The notes under the pieces were generated by a model that saw only the letters and a program-made list of their open reading frames with translations, searched no databases and had not been told where the DNA came from. Source: Agapetus fuscipes (Eukaryota; Arthropoda; Insecta; Trichoptera; Glossosomatidae). Taken from it: 64,000 nt of DNA. Shown piece after piece: positions 47,701 through 58,699 of this stretch. Position 1 is the stretch's first letter; the number at the start of each line of letters is the position of its first letter. The DNA is taken from the NCBI GenBank assembly GCA_951799405.1, contig OX637338.1, forward strand, positions 8,680,001 to 8,744,000. Direction: 5' to 3'. A program made the position numbers and the translations under genes.

Positions 47701-50700
47701 AAGGCCAATATCCTCACAAGAATAATCTACAAAATAAATGAGGTAAATGCAAGATCTTTTTTTTTTTCATTTTTGGCACATTCCTTTGGATCGATTCTCA
47801 AATATTACAATTGAAAAATCTAAAATATACAATCTTTGGTTTGATAAAATTTACAACAAGTGATAACATCGTAAAGTAGGGGTTACTCGAGGAACCAACT
47901 GAATATTCGGTTTCTTGACTTGCTGTGTCTCCGTTTCGCCGACTCCATAACTTCCAGGGGAATATTTGGTACTAGTTCACACAGTAAAAATGTGTTAGTA
48001 TCTATTTTTAAATTTTACTACACATAAAAATTGTTAGTAAGTAAACTTTTCAAAATAATCACTACACTAATAATTGTAATAAATTAAACCTATATTTTGC
48101 AAAGTCAAAAATAAACAAATACACAATCAACACAACTTTCAAAAATATTCCAGCCCAACTTCCACAAAACAATAAAAATATTAATACGGCAGTGCTCAGT
48201 GACACAAAATAATGCAGGGAGTGCAATTAATAATAATGTTTCATAAAAGCCACATAAACCCCAAATTTAATAATATGTAGATATGTAAATAAATACATAT
48301 TAAATAATCCTCACTGATAGCTTACTTCCATAACATAAGAACCTGCTTCGACTTGAAATAAAGAAAATTCAACAAAAGCAAGTGAAATATATAATTTTTC
48401 TAAGAATATGTCTGTGCAACTTGTAGGCTGTTAATGAAATTTATAACTTTTTTCCATCTAAGCTTCCAAGAAGTTAAGCTAACCTAATTCTGTCATAATT
48501 TATTGCTGCTGTCTTATCTGGATGGATTGAGTTTACTTTCTTATAAAAATATTTGAGTCCAGTAGAACTCCAATTATCCAAATCAATTGGGACAAGATCC
48601 CATACCTGTAAATTTAGATAATCAGTTTTGTGTGAAGTAAAACAACTGTCAATAACAGAACTGTACTATGAGATGGTGAATCATAATCCCAATAAATTTG
48701 TTACTGGGCCTACAATAGATTCCTGGACGGAAGAACAATAAGGCGCGTAAACAAAATCACTATTTTTCAAATTGCAGTATATTTCCATCCAAGGCCATTT
48801 AAATTATCAACAAAAATAGTTATCATATTAGTTACAATAATAGAAGTAAGAGTTTGACCGGTCCGTAGTCTAGTGGTTAACGCTTCAGACTCGTAAATGG
48901 AAGGTCGTGAGTTTGAATCCAAGGACAAAAATATATAATTTATAATTTCAAATATGCTCTTCGTTGGGTTGAAAAATTCATATACTTTTACCAATGACTG
49001 GTCACCAAAGGTTTATTCCAGCCTTACAGCAAGTGGGTCTTGCTTGAGAATTGGCGCTTTCTATAGCGACAACCAAGCTTGCAAAGGGCTCTTGAGGTGT
49101 GATGCACCAAATAAATCATCCTTACATTATTATTATTATTCGGATAATTGGAGATCTGCTGCATGATTAAGTTAGGTAAAATAGTGAAATAATCAACAAT
49201 GACTAAGCATTGCGGACTCACCAGAATTGACAGTGTGCCGCGATCTCGCCGAGGTGCAGTAAGCTTCAATGACTCGGAGAATGAGGCCGTCTTCCTCATA
49301 AGAGTTTATTTTACGCTGAGAGGGAGCGTAAGGGTGAGCGGCGCCGCCCGCTGTCTCATCCCCGCCGACCCCCACCCCCCCTCCGGCCACTAGAGGTCTC
49401 AGGGGTGCAGCAGGACGTAGGCTTCGGACCGTCCAACCTAGAATATCATTGATGAAACACGTTATGTAAAGTTTGTGCAATTTATGAAGCCAAAGTGAAG
49501 AAACTAAAAAACAAGTGCATAATAGTTATTTATGCCACTGCCTAGTAATGATAGTCTTTGTAACACGAGTGCTAGTTTGTGCCATGAGGCGCAGCCGAAT
49601 GGCACAATAGAAAGCACGAGTGTTACAAAAGGCTAATTACGTGCAGTGGCATACAATACTTTTTCTACGACCATGAGAGAATTAACAAAATAGTGAATAA
49701 ATAATAGTCATTATAATATACTCGTCCATTTGAAGTAATTAAAACCTTACCTTTGTCAAAACGTGATTTATCATTCCCTTCGATTATCTAATCTAACCTA
49801 AGTTGTAAAGATAAATTATATTTTGGTTTCATATTGAATTCATGCCCACAAGCCGACACATATAAGGTCGCGCTTTTACATCCTGCATATAAGCTTAAAC
49901 ATTCAAACCCAAAACTCAAATAAACATATGCCCTGCAGTTGTATTGGCAGGTGAACCAAGTTTGTACAGCATAGGTGATCAACATCATACTCACCTATTA
50001 ACCAAGTAACTTTTTGAGTTTGTTTATTTTTTGCGGTGAAATTTTTTGTATTGTTTTCCTTTTAAGCCTTTTATTTTCCTTTGAAAAAAGGAAAGCTTTA
50101 TTTGGAGCATTCCGATAAATAAATTCGATAAATTTTAGCACTATTAACAATTTTTATTTGACTCTACACATAAAATATATTTATTTTCATCAACAGGGCT
50201 GGAAGTCTCATCACCACGGTAATTTTTACCTACCGAATATCAGTAATATTGTTATAGTTTAAAATTTTTTGAGGAATTCAAAAACACTGTTTATTTTCAC
50301 ATGAATATATTTAAAAAGATTACAATCTTTAGAGTAAGTTACTAACGTTTTCGACCTAGAAGGTCATCATCAGGTATGATCAGTAATATTGTATGAAGCC
50401 TAATCAGCTGATCGCTTGCGGCCATCTTGGATTGACAGGTCTTCATACCCCCATACAAGGTTGACATTTGAAATTAAAAAATGGTTCCAATTCTGACAAT
50501 GCGCATGCGCACATTTTCATTTCAACACGGTTACCGGTTGCGTAATGTTACATTACGCAACGGGTGTAGAAATGTATGGCATTGTGATTGCGTTAGCCGT
50601 TTTGTAATTAGTAAATTACCAAATGGGAGTAGAAAAATACATTTCTTATGGCGGTATTCTCCAAGCTGTTTTCCCAAGGCTTAACTCAACTTGACTCAAT

Positions 50701-53700
50701 TCGACATGAAAATTATTTTGTAATGGGAAACAACTTTTGGACTGTGGATGACATGCTTAGGTACCTTGAGCAGAGTGGCGCCCTGTGCGGTTAGCACCAA
50801 TGCATGCTATCGTAGCAGGGATATTATGGACATTCAAATCTATAACAGAAACTATCGGATGTTTGAAATAAAATAAAATCCATATCCGTAACCAAAATTA
50901 AAGTTTCGGATAACTTTGAATAATGTAACAGGACTTTCTAAGAAGTATGATTGGGAAAAAACGGAGTGATAGGATGAGGAATGATCTTGTAAAAGAAGAA
51001 TGTAGTGCAAGAGAAAGTGTAAAAGTGAAGATTAAAAGAAGTATGCTAAGATGGATTGGACATATCGCATGCTTAATAATAAAGAGCAATAACTCAAAAA
51101 ATAAGAATGTTGGGAAATCACGTTTGAAGTTCAGACAACCAGTACAACTTGTATGGGATGAAAAAGGCGACCGATGTTTTATCTCGGTCATATTCATCCA
51201 AATTGAACGGCTGTCGCAATATACTTTGTACACATCATTGCAAAGATAAAAATTCAAACAAAAAATAATGTTTGCAGCGTAAATGGTAGATATTATTATA
51301 AACGTCAAATAATCATGTGTTGTTTTTATTTGAAACGTGTATATTATTTTATAAACCATAAAATACATTTCGACGTACAATAATCGAGTTTCACAACACT
51401 AGTGGTTTGCTAAACAGGCTCCTAGCTAGGTGGCCGATTTTTAGGTGACAGTTTTACTCGTGAAACTCAACGTACGTTAGGTACCCGTTTAAGAGTCTCT
51501 TATATTTAAATACTTTTAGTTAGGTGACGGTTTAGAAGGAGCCGGTGAAAACGGGCATTACACTCCTATAATACATATGAACACTCTTTTCTCTTCTAAA
51601 TCTTACAACATCCTCTCGTTGAGCTTCCTTTCAATCTATTAAGTTCTATTCACCAGGGGTGTACATCCCTTACGGGCAACATGCACCTAATGGGTAGGAA
51701 ATATATGGTAAAAAAACATTTAAACTTGATATTTAGATTTAAAATTCAAAATTTAAGTTTGATTGGAGCCATTGTTAGCACTTCAGTCAATTTCAAATGA
51801 GTTATTTTAAAAGAATGGGAGAATTTTTTTTTTTGAAATGTATTTGCCTATACCCTATGCACGCGCCTGCTATTCACCTACCTCCAAATATGAGAAGAAT
51901 AACAAATATATTCACCATTGAAGTTACTGTTCATTTGCAATCTCTCGGCAAACTCAAAAGCAGACAGCTTGTGTGTGGTGGAGTTTGAGTTGGAGGTGAG
52001 ACGGGAGGAGGGGCCGGCTGAAGCAGAGAGGCCTCCGCGGCCTAGTGGAGAGATGGCGTCACACGAGGACTGCAGGCGGGAGCCCCGCTCGCCTCCTGAT
52101 GACATGTGCTGCGTGTAGCTGTGATGATTGTTGAAGGAATGAGAACGCTTGTGGTTACTGGCCGCCATCTCCATCGATGATATCTGTAATTTAATGCCAA
52201 AGAGTTACAAAGGGAAAATATTTATTTTTATTGATCGCCATAAAAAATAATTGCACAGCTTATGATTTCCAAATAATGCATTTGTTTCATAGAACTTCTT
52301 TAGAATGCTGATATTTGAACATTCCTAAAATCTCCCAACTAATCGCTGCCTTAGTTCTTGTTTATCGTATACGCCATTGAGAAAATTTTACATGAGCAAT
52401 GTTTGCATGTGTACTGGACCAATGTGTCTTATGAAAACAAGAAATTTATTTGAGTAATATTTAAAACAACTCTCACATTATAGAGTTTTACGGTTTTTCT
52501 TAGTTCAGATTGTGTAGAATTTGATTCATAAGACAACTGCCTGAAAAAGTCATATTTGACAAGATTGGCGTATACGATAAACAAGAACTGGGGAAGCGTA
52601 ATGCTATTTATTGTTAAAATTTTCAGTTTAAAATTTTTATAATATACATTACAATTTCACGAAAGGTCTTCAATTCTTAATTTAAATTCAATTAGGATAA
52701 AACAAAACATTTATAATTGAGTATGTAACATTATTAAATTATTTCCAAAGAAATCTTCCCGAATATCTTGATATTACAATTGCCATATTTACACACAAAA
52801 TAGTGGTAAATCAAATGAACAATTTGCCTGTGGATGGTTTTTATACATATATATTGTTAAAAATGTCTAGCATGGGATGACTGCGATATTTTAGTAAACA
52901 TTGTTTCACAGCCATGCAAATTTTGATCATTATTGTTTAAAAGGTCAGATTTTTCTTTGATTATTATTTAATCAATTTTTGTCAGCAGGATGGTATACAA
53001 CATGGTTGCCAATGTGAAGTATGATGTACAAACATGTCCAGAGAAATCTGTAATTTGTAGACTGGTTGTTAGAATGAGAGGAGTAAATGTTTGGGAGTTA
53101 GTAAGGCAGAATATCACAGGCAAGGATGATCAAACAAACAAAGCACTGGATCTAATGTAAAAAAAAAAGAATCAAATTGATACAATATCAGAGTAATAAC
53201 ATAACATAAACAAACAAATTGCATCCAAGTTCAGAGTGGAATTAATGTTTGTTAAAGTAAGATAACACAGTGCTCGTGAAGGGTAATCCTTGCCTGAGGT
53301 GATGACAGTAATGGGCAACTTGGCTTTCATCCACCAGTGGGCGTACAGGTCGGAGCGGTATACAGCATACCCCGCTTGCTTGTACTTCTTAGCCAAGTCT
53401 TCGCTTCTTGAACGAGCTCGCCTTTCACACTCTTTACTTTTAACTGATGTATTTGTTGAACTATTGACGGTTTCTTGTTTCTGGCTGCTACATTTCCTAC
53501 TGGGTCTCTGGGTAACCTTATTGTCTTGTTTGTCAACTTTGGCATCTATGTCATCCGTGTATATCCTCATGTGATAGTGACCACTTGGTTTAGATTGAAT
53601 AAGCTTGCTGACATCGGGAGTACTCCAACCATGAGACACTGAAGCATTTCTTACATTTCTGGGATCAGCGTTGTGTCTGCTAGGTTTTCTGTATAAATAT

Positions 53701-56700
53701 GGTTTATCTTTACTCACATTTTGTTTTGCTTCAAGATTAGAGGAACCGATAGAATTAGGTGGATATGGAATGCTATTTAGGAAGCTTGCTGTGACAGATG
53801 TGTGTGTCGAGTCCAAATTTCCAGTAGTCATGTTTTCAGATGTGATGCTGGGCTGACATGATGTACGAGGAGTTGAAAATGGTGATGTGCAATGGCACTG
53901 CTCTTCAAATTTCGCTGCTTCGAATTCTGATCGGGTCAACTTGTTCCTCATATAACTTAACTGGCTGATTTCCCCAGTCGACATGCTGTAGTCATTGTAC
54001 AAATTTTGAGAGTATGTAGTCTCTGTCAGAGATCTGGTTTCACTAGGAGTGTAAAGAGATTCCCCTCTGTGGAGTATTTCTGGGGATGCCAGGTTACAAC
54101 TCCCGGCCACGCCAGAGTCTGAGGACCTGGGGCTGTGGCATCGAGATCTATTGCAGCAAGTACAAGTTGCTGGTGCACTCACAAACTCTGCGTCAGGGAC
54201 ATTCATGAAGTGGCAGCTCACACATTGCCTAGGATCACTCATAGGATTTTTCATCCTCAATACAACAGGCGGAGCGGAATGTTCCTTAAGCTGGGATGTA
54301 TCAGTACTTTTAGATGATGAACGGCGCAATCGTTTGTCAGAATTTAATGAATGATTGAGGAGATGAGATTTTCTCAGGCTGACTGGTATTTTGTCAACAT
54401 CTATATCATCATTTTTGAACATGGGAGGTGGCTCCAATATCATTCTAACTGTTTCTTGGCTAATGTCGCTGCAAGTGGATTCTGAAGTGGAAAGGGCATG
54501 TGAAGAAAGGCTAGGAGGCTCTAAGCTGTGTAAAATACTACCATCAGTTGAAGAGTTTTCCAATGGATACGATAAGATACTAGTATCTGTGGTGGAGTTT
54601 TCTAATGGGTATGAAGTATCTAGTTCATTATTTTCAGGATTAATAGTTGAATCTTCTTTTGCCAAAGAATCAAAGTTTTTAAAGCTATTAATTTTTTTAA
54701 TAACACTTTCCATATCATCACTATGCTTAGAAAGAGCATTGACAGACTGCCAGCCAGTACAAACGGATGTCAAAGAAGAATCATTGAATTTGTTTGCTAC
54801 AAACTTAGTAGGACAGCTTTGCCGTAGAAAATTGATTCGACTGAACTTGTCTAGTCCCATAGCATCCATTGCTAAGTTTTGATCAATATTTACTAAATCT
54901 TCACATGCCATGTATGGCTTAGTGCCACACTCAAAGCTAGAATTGTCAGAGCTCTCAGAGTACTGATTAAGGAATGCCAAAGGGGTCTTTGTGGGATTTG
55001 GATTGTCAACAATATCATCGGATGGTTCTTTCAATATTCTTATAACTGGACAATGATCTTTTATTTCCAGATCAGTGAAAAACCTTTCTTTTATTTTCTG
55101 GACAGATTCAAATATTTCATGTGTGCAGTCTACTGCTTTGATATCGCTCAAAGTTGGTTCTAAATTGTCTTTGGAACCATCATAATATCGAACATAGTTA
55201 AAGGGATTACTGGCTAGACTGCTCCCGGCAGAAGAAATATTTTGACTGTCCCGATCAACAGCATCTTGTCGGCAAATTTTCGGAGTAGACGAAGGCTCAT
55301 CAACATAGTACTCTTTACTACTCTCTGAACTGTCGGATTCAGTTTCACTGCCACTTTCCGAGTCATCTGATTCTACTCCCCCCTGCTTGTTGAGTCGCAG
55401 AGTGACTTGGCTGGTGTGTCGATGTCGATACTTCACCGTTGACATATCAGGCGGGTCTCCAGACTGCATGTAAAGAAGCTGCTTTAATATTGCACGAGTT
55501 ATAATCCGTAATCTCACAAGCTTAGCAAAATATTTAGACAGGGCCGCATACGGGGACGCAGATGGATAAGTGGAAGGCGGCAAAGTCACATGATATAAAC
55601 TATCTCGGGGGTTTCTTGGTCTGGGAGAATCTGAGTCTTGTTCAGACGAACTGCTTGATTCCTGTTTTCATAAAAAGTACACAGAGATTTGAAATATAAG
55701 TGGTCAAGTAACAATTGCAAAAATATTAAGCAATTCAAACTGCATGAATCTTACATGAGAAGGAGACTGTGGTTGGCTTCCCCCGGTGAAGGTGCTGCGT
55801 CCAGAGTTGGAGTGCTGGTGAAGTAAGCTGACCCACTTCTCAGCATCAGCACTAGATTGGCACACGGCAACTATTGGCTCTATGAGGGAGCCCGTAATTT
55901 GAAATGCATTCTTTCTCGAATCAGTATCATCTAACTTTGATACTGTTATCCCAGTCAAAGGTAAACAACCCTGTAGAAAAACATACAAATGAATTAATTT
56001 CTCTGTTTTGTATTTGCATGAGTAAAAATAGCAAGGATGCAGGGTGCGACAAATCATACCTCATAGACAAAAGCGCTCATTCTGCGACTGACGGATAGCA
56101 CCAGCAATGTGGATGGGAAAAGAACAAAATATCTGTCGGCATGTGTGTCCCCGAGGGCCACGCCCCCCATGTGTAGCACCTCCCCCAGAGAGGCGAGATC
56201 CCGCTGCCCCCCTGACCCCGGCCAGCCCCGCACTGCCCCCGTAACCACCTGAAGCTCTAACTCTTTTTGCCGCCTTGTTGCTGCACATGCAGACTGAAAT
56301 GAACAAAATTATATACATAACGTCCATACATCGAAATGGCATGAAAAACTCTATTGTTTTGGAGATGGTACAAAGATCTATTCTCATTGGGTAAGATGGT
56401 TTGAAATTAATTTTGTCTTGGTTACGAAAGGCTACCACAAACTGTAGATCTGCATCCCAAGAATAAAATATTGCGTAAACTCCCCTCGATCATGTACTTA
56501 AATAGAAAAAAATGTATGAAAACTAAATCCCTTACTAGGGTTACTGTTGTATCATCCATACATACTTCTATTGATGTGAACGAATAAAGTTTAACAATGT
56601 TAAATACTCAATCGCTTTATCAACTCTTTATCGACCAATAGTAATGCCCGATTGTAAATTATTGTGAATCAATATAATGTGCACACTTGCATACATCTCT

Positions 56701-58680
56701 ATACTGATTATGAGTCCAAATATACAATCCACTGTTAATGTCTGCAGTATACAATGGTCTTAATTTGTGCAGAATATGCCCAAGATTCCCGACAATTCTT
56801 TCTTAAGATTTCAACAAGGGTGAATTTAAATTCTACATATTTTATAAGGTTGTTGGTATGGTCGAGTGGATAAGGAGTCGGCACTCGAATTTGCATTAAA
56901 ATCAATCGAAAATTCGAACCCCGCCTATGCCTTAAAACCGCCTACGCCATGCCTACAAAAGTAATAAAAAGGGAGATCTTACTGCAATGTCCTTGTAGAC
57001 GACAACAGCTCTGTGCGTGTCTCCTCGGTCAGGGTGTGACTCAACAACATGCCGCCCCAGCTCCTGCAGCATGGCGGCATACTTGTGAAGTCTCCGGAAT
57101 GGCTTACTGAGACCAGTCGTCAGAACCAACAAGCCAGGACATACAGCACCACAGCGCTCCATAAATGCATTCAGCTCATCTCTGGAAACAGATAAGTAAA
57201 CTCAAGCAAAGGTGTCTGTGAAAATGAAGTTTTTGTGAGTACAGATCTGTGCTTGTGATCGATAATGTAAGTACAATAAGTATATTCAATATTTAAAAAT
57301 AACACACACAGAAGCCCCATGTAAGACACGTATCTAAGACATGGTCCATAATGCAGAAAATCTGAACCTCAAATAAAATTAGCAACTCTTGCTGCCTTTC
57401 TTTGAAACAGTAGAGGCATCGACAATACTGTGTCTATCTCCAAGGAAAAACTGATTCATCATCTCATCCGTTTTAATGGTCTTTTGGCATTTTGAAATGG
57501 CATAGCTTAACTTTTTAATGTTTCTTACATAAAAGAATGAGTAAATATTTGATTTGAGATAACATCACAAAATATTTTGGTAAAATAAACACAGATAAGA
57601 CATCAAAGAGGAGACCCATTTTATCAGCTTATCTATGCTCTCACATCAGAGTATTGTACTTCTTATAGTGAACTAGGATGTGAATATCACATTACTTGTA
57701 TTTGTCCAGTATGCACACAGCCCGGGGATGTGAGGCGCAGTAAGCCTGATGTATGGCTTTGATTTTTGGCGCCCATTGTAAAAACAAGCCTCCGACTCTC
57801 TGATCCGGACCAGTTCTTGCTCCACATTCTTCAATGAGAGATAAAAGCTCTTCGTGGGTTTTTAAAACTTCAACAATATTACCAGTCAATTGCTTAAATT
57901 CGTCTCGTGTTATCCTACAAAAGCAAATTCACAATAATTAAAATAAATACACAATTAAAGTGTTACGAGAATTGCCATTTGATTTGAAAATTTGTAACCC
58001 ACTTACAGGTCACTATCTTCGAGGGGTTGCAGGAAATTTGTAATCAATCCTTGTAATTCTTCGACGTGAGCTCTTTCTGAATCGATTATATCTTTAAGGA
58101 CTACATTTCTAAAGGCCTGAATCTCAGAAGGTGCCCTCACAGGTGAAGTGGCTGCCGAACTGCCGGATTCTAAAATAATCATAATTAAATTTAATATGAA
58201 AACAAGAAATTCTTATACATCCTACTTAAATCATTGCGTTGAAAATAATTTCTTCACATTTTTACAAATTAAAATTAATATACACTTTGATCATTTTGCG
58301 AATCGTATTTTGAGAACATATTTTAATATTTTTATCATATAAACATTTGTGCAAACATTTGATTGAAGTTATTATAATGTAATGAATTAGTTTGGTTAGT
58401 GGGAACATTGATTTCATCCATTACCTTTATATTCCTTAACATAATTCCTAGGAAACCACCCTGTGGTCTCCCCCAGGGTTCCCTCCCACCAGCCTCCCTC
58501 CTCTCGCTGGGAGACGGTGATGATGTCTCCTTTCTTAAAGCACAGCTCATCATTATTTTTGCCTTTAAACGTGTAAATAGCTTGCACTAAATTCAAGTCG
58601 GCAGCCATGGCTTCTCGGAAAAAATGTATTCAAAAAAATACCATCACCGTTTTGGTAACAGTGGAAAAGCCTTCATACAT
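44717..58680 (-). CDS. Pix-type Rho guanine nucleotide exchange factor (SH3-DH-PH-GIT-binding-leucine zipper)
   Basis: Ortholog of beta-PIX/ARHGEF7 and fly Pix (RtGEF). It activates Rac/Cdc42, binds PAK through SH3 and GIT through its GIT-binding segment, and acts at adhesions and synapses. Coding exons in order: 58608-58425, 58169-58007, 57914-57696, 57181-56983, 56293-56060, 55970-55755, then (zipper isoform) 52183-51916, 49437-49222, 47625-47353, 44973-44717. Phases match at every junction; this isoform is 742 aa. SH3 is residues about 7-60 ([21 protein letters not shown]). DH is about 80-260 ([17 protein letters not shown]). PH is about 275-395 ([23 protein letters not shown]). After PH come a Ser-rich exon, an exon with the proline motif [10 protein letters not shown] and the GIT-binding core [19 protein letters not shown], then a short C-terminal coiled coil [15 protein letters not shown]. 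There is no N-terminal CH domain, as in beta-PIX. A 2.5 kb exon at 55661 is an alternative end (separate entry). The 5' UTR enters the exon at 58680. Confidence 0.93.
44974..47143. other. Pix last intron, no features seen
   Basis: AT-rich sequence on the minus strand between the last two Pix exons. No repeat family of the window and no exon was recognised. Confidence 0.5.
47144..47352 (-). other. GC-rich open extension of Pix exon beyond its donor
   Basis: The Pix exon 47625-47353 ends at TTGG|GTAGGT. The same frame stays open for about 69 more codons ([17 protein letters not shown] ... [10 protein letters not shown]) to a TAG at 47144. This stretch is about 70% GC, unlike the introns around it, and reads like coding sequence. 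It may be an alternative C-terminus formed by donor read-through, or part of a larger exon. Confidence 0.45.
48853..49142 (+). repeat. tRNA-derived SINE, family B, with (ATT)n tail
   Basis: Head GTCCGTAGTCTAGTGGTTAA, B box GAGTTTGAATCC, family body, and tail ATTATTATTATTATT at 49127-49141. Located in a Pix intron. Confidence 0.8.
49785..50010 (-). repeat. Family A repeat inside duplicated segment copy 2
   Basis: Partner of 16395-16623 at the same offset in the duplicated unit. Confidence 0.65.
50239..50392 (-). mobile_element. Penelope-like short insertion with 14 bp target-site duplication
   Basis: ATCAGTAATATTGT occurs at 50239-50252 and again at 50379-50392; between them lie 126 bp absent from the paralogous site near 16860. 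On the minus strand the insert starts ATACCTGATGATGACC, has a GACC/GGTC stem closed by TTCTA, then GAAAACGTTAGTAAC, and ends in AT-rich sequence. The CTGATGA...GAAA arrangement resembles the hammerhead-type terminal motif described for Penelope-like elements. Confidence 0.6.
50935..51060 (+). mobile_element. RTE fragment ([17 protein letters not shown] region)
   Basis: The plus-strand frame [20 protein letters not shown], then [19 protein letters not shown], is homologous to the central part of the RTE remnant at 41255. It then runs into a 150 bp module shared with 36401-36553. The fragment is broken. Confidence 0.75.
51066..51218 (+). repeat. 150 bp module shared with 36401-36553
   Basis: Partner of the module above; it begins inside the decayed RTE frame and may be a segment of one larger, unnamed repeat. 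Pix intron. Confidence 0.7.
52344..52598 (+). mobile_element. D-family TIR element, 255 bp
   Basis: It starts CGCTGCCTTAGTTCTTGTTT and ends AAACAAGAACTGGGGAAGCG, with arms extending into TATCGTATACGCC. TAAT adjoins both ends (possible 4 bp target duplication). It lies in the intron between the Pix large exon and exon 52183. Confidence 0.7.
53172..55661 (-). CDS. Large alternative terminal exon of the Pix gene (829 codons)
   Basis: One open frame runs from a good acceptor (ATGAAAACAG ending at 55662) in phase 0, exactly the phase left by exon 6, to a stop at 53172. Joined to the SH3-DH-PH exons it gives a 1234 aa isoform without the GIT-binding and zipper exons. Because exon 6 and the next exon (52183) are both phase 0, skipping this block restores the short isoform. 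Contents: a basic/hydrophobic segment ([20 protein letters not shown]) soon after the junction, a Ser/Asp/Glu-rich acidic run, long disordered Ser/Thr/Asn-rich stretches, one cysteine cluster (CxxC-x16-CxCC-x4-C, about 54140-54235) that could bind zinc, and an SR-like basic patch ([14 protein letters not shown]) before the C-terminus. An open frame this long in AT-rich DNA is not chance. I recognise no domain in it. The true 3' limit (stop or unseen donor) is uncertain. Confidence 0.75.
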   Translation of the reverse strand, partial: ESSSSSEQDSDSPRPRNPRDSLYHVTLPPSTYPSASPYAALSKYFAKLVRLRIITRAILKQLLYMQSGDPPDMSTVKYRHRHTSQVTLRLNKQGGVESDDSESGSETESDSSESSKEYYVDEPSSTPKICRQDAVDRDSQNISSAGSSLASNPFNYVRYYDGSKDNLEPTLSDIKAVDCTHEIFESVQKIKERFFTDLEIKDHCPVIRILKEPSDDIVDNPNPTKTPLAFLNQYSESSDNSSFECGTKPYMACEDLVNIDQNLAMDAMGLDKFSRINFLRQSCPTKFVANKFNDSSLTSVCTGWQSVNALSKHSDDMESVIKKINSFKNFDSLAKEDSTINPENNELDTSYPLENSTTDTSILSYPLENSSTDGSILHSLEPPSLSSHALSTSESTCSDISQETVRMILEPPPMFKNDDIDVDKIPVSLRKSHLLNHSLNSDKRLRRSSSKSTDTSQLKEHSAPPVVLRMKNPMSDPRQCVSCHFMNVPDAEFVSAPATCTCCNRSRCHSPRSSDSGVAGSCNLASPEILHRGESLYTPSETRSLTETTYSQNLYNDYSMSTGEISQLSYMRNKLTRSEFEAAKFEEQCHCTSPFSTPRTSCQPSITSENMTTGNLDSTHTSVTASFLNSIPYPPNSIGSSNLEAKQNVSKDKPYLYRKPSRHNADPRNVRNASVSHGWSTPDVSKLIQSKPSGHYHMRIYTDDIDAKVDKQDNKVTQRPSRKCSSQKQETVNSSTNTSVKSKECERRARSRSEDLAKKYKQAGYAVYRSDLYAHWWMKAKLPITVITSGKDYPSRALCYLTLTNINSTLNLDAICLFMLCYYSDIVSI
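56850..56935 (+). repeat. tRNA-like sequence (SINE head or decayed tRNA)
   Basis: GGTATGGTCGAGTGGATAAG resembles a Leu/Ser tRNA A-box region, and AAAATTCGAACCCCGCC a B box, but no clean cloverleaf closes. It is in a Pix intron, just past exon 56983-57181. Confidence 0.4.
57345..57425 (-). repeat. Family A repeat, very diverged
   Basis: AACCTCAAATAAAATTAGCA, GCAACTCTTGCTGCCTT and TTTGAAACAGTAGAGGCATC keep the family order in reverse orientation. It is in a Pix intron. Confidence 0.4.
58609..58680 (-). other. 5' UTR part of Pix exon with a short upstream ORF
   Basis: An acceptor (TTATTTAATTTCAG) ends at 58681, leaving 72 nt of leader before the ATG at 58608. The leader begins with its own ATG, which opens a 16-codon uORF ([10 protein letters not shown]...) ending in TGA before the real start, so translation may be tuned by it. 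Donor-like sites further upstream (near 58815 and 58901) are candidate ends of earlier non-coding exons. Confidence 0.45.
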
Positions 58681-58699
58681 CTGAAATTAAATAACAACT

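Larger units (their letters stand above)
49521..50633 (+). repeat. Copy 2 of a ~1 kb duplicated segment, with an insertion
   Basis: Direct-orientation duplicate of 16132-17111, in the Pix intron between exons 49222-49437 and 51916-52183. The 133 bp length difference is almost wholly due to the Penelope-like insertion at 50253-50378 plus its 14 bp target duplication. The unit has no obvious terminal inverted repeats, so it may be an unnamed element or a segmental copy. Confidence 0.85.
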
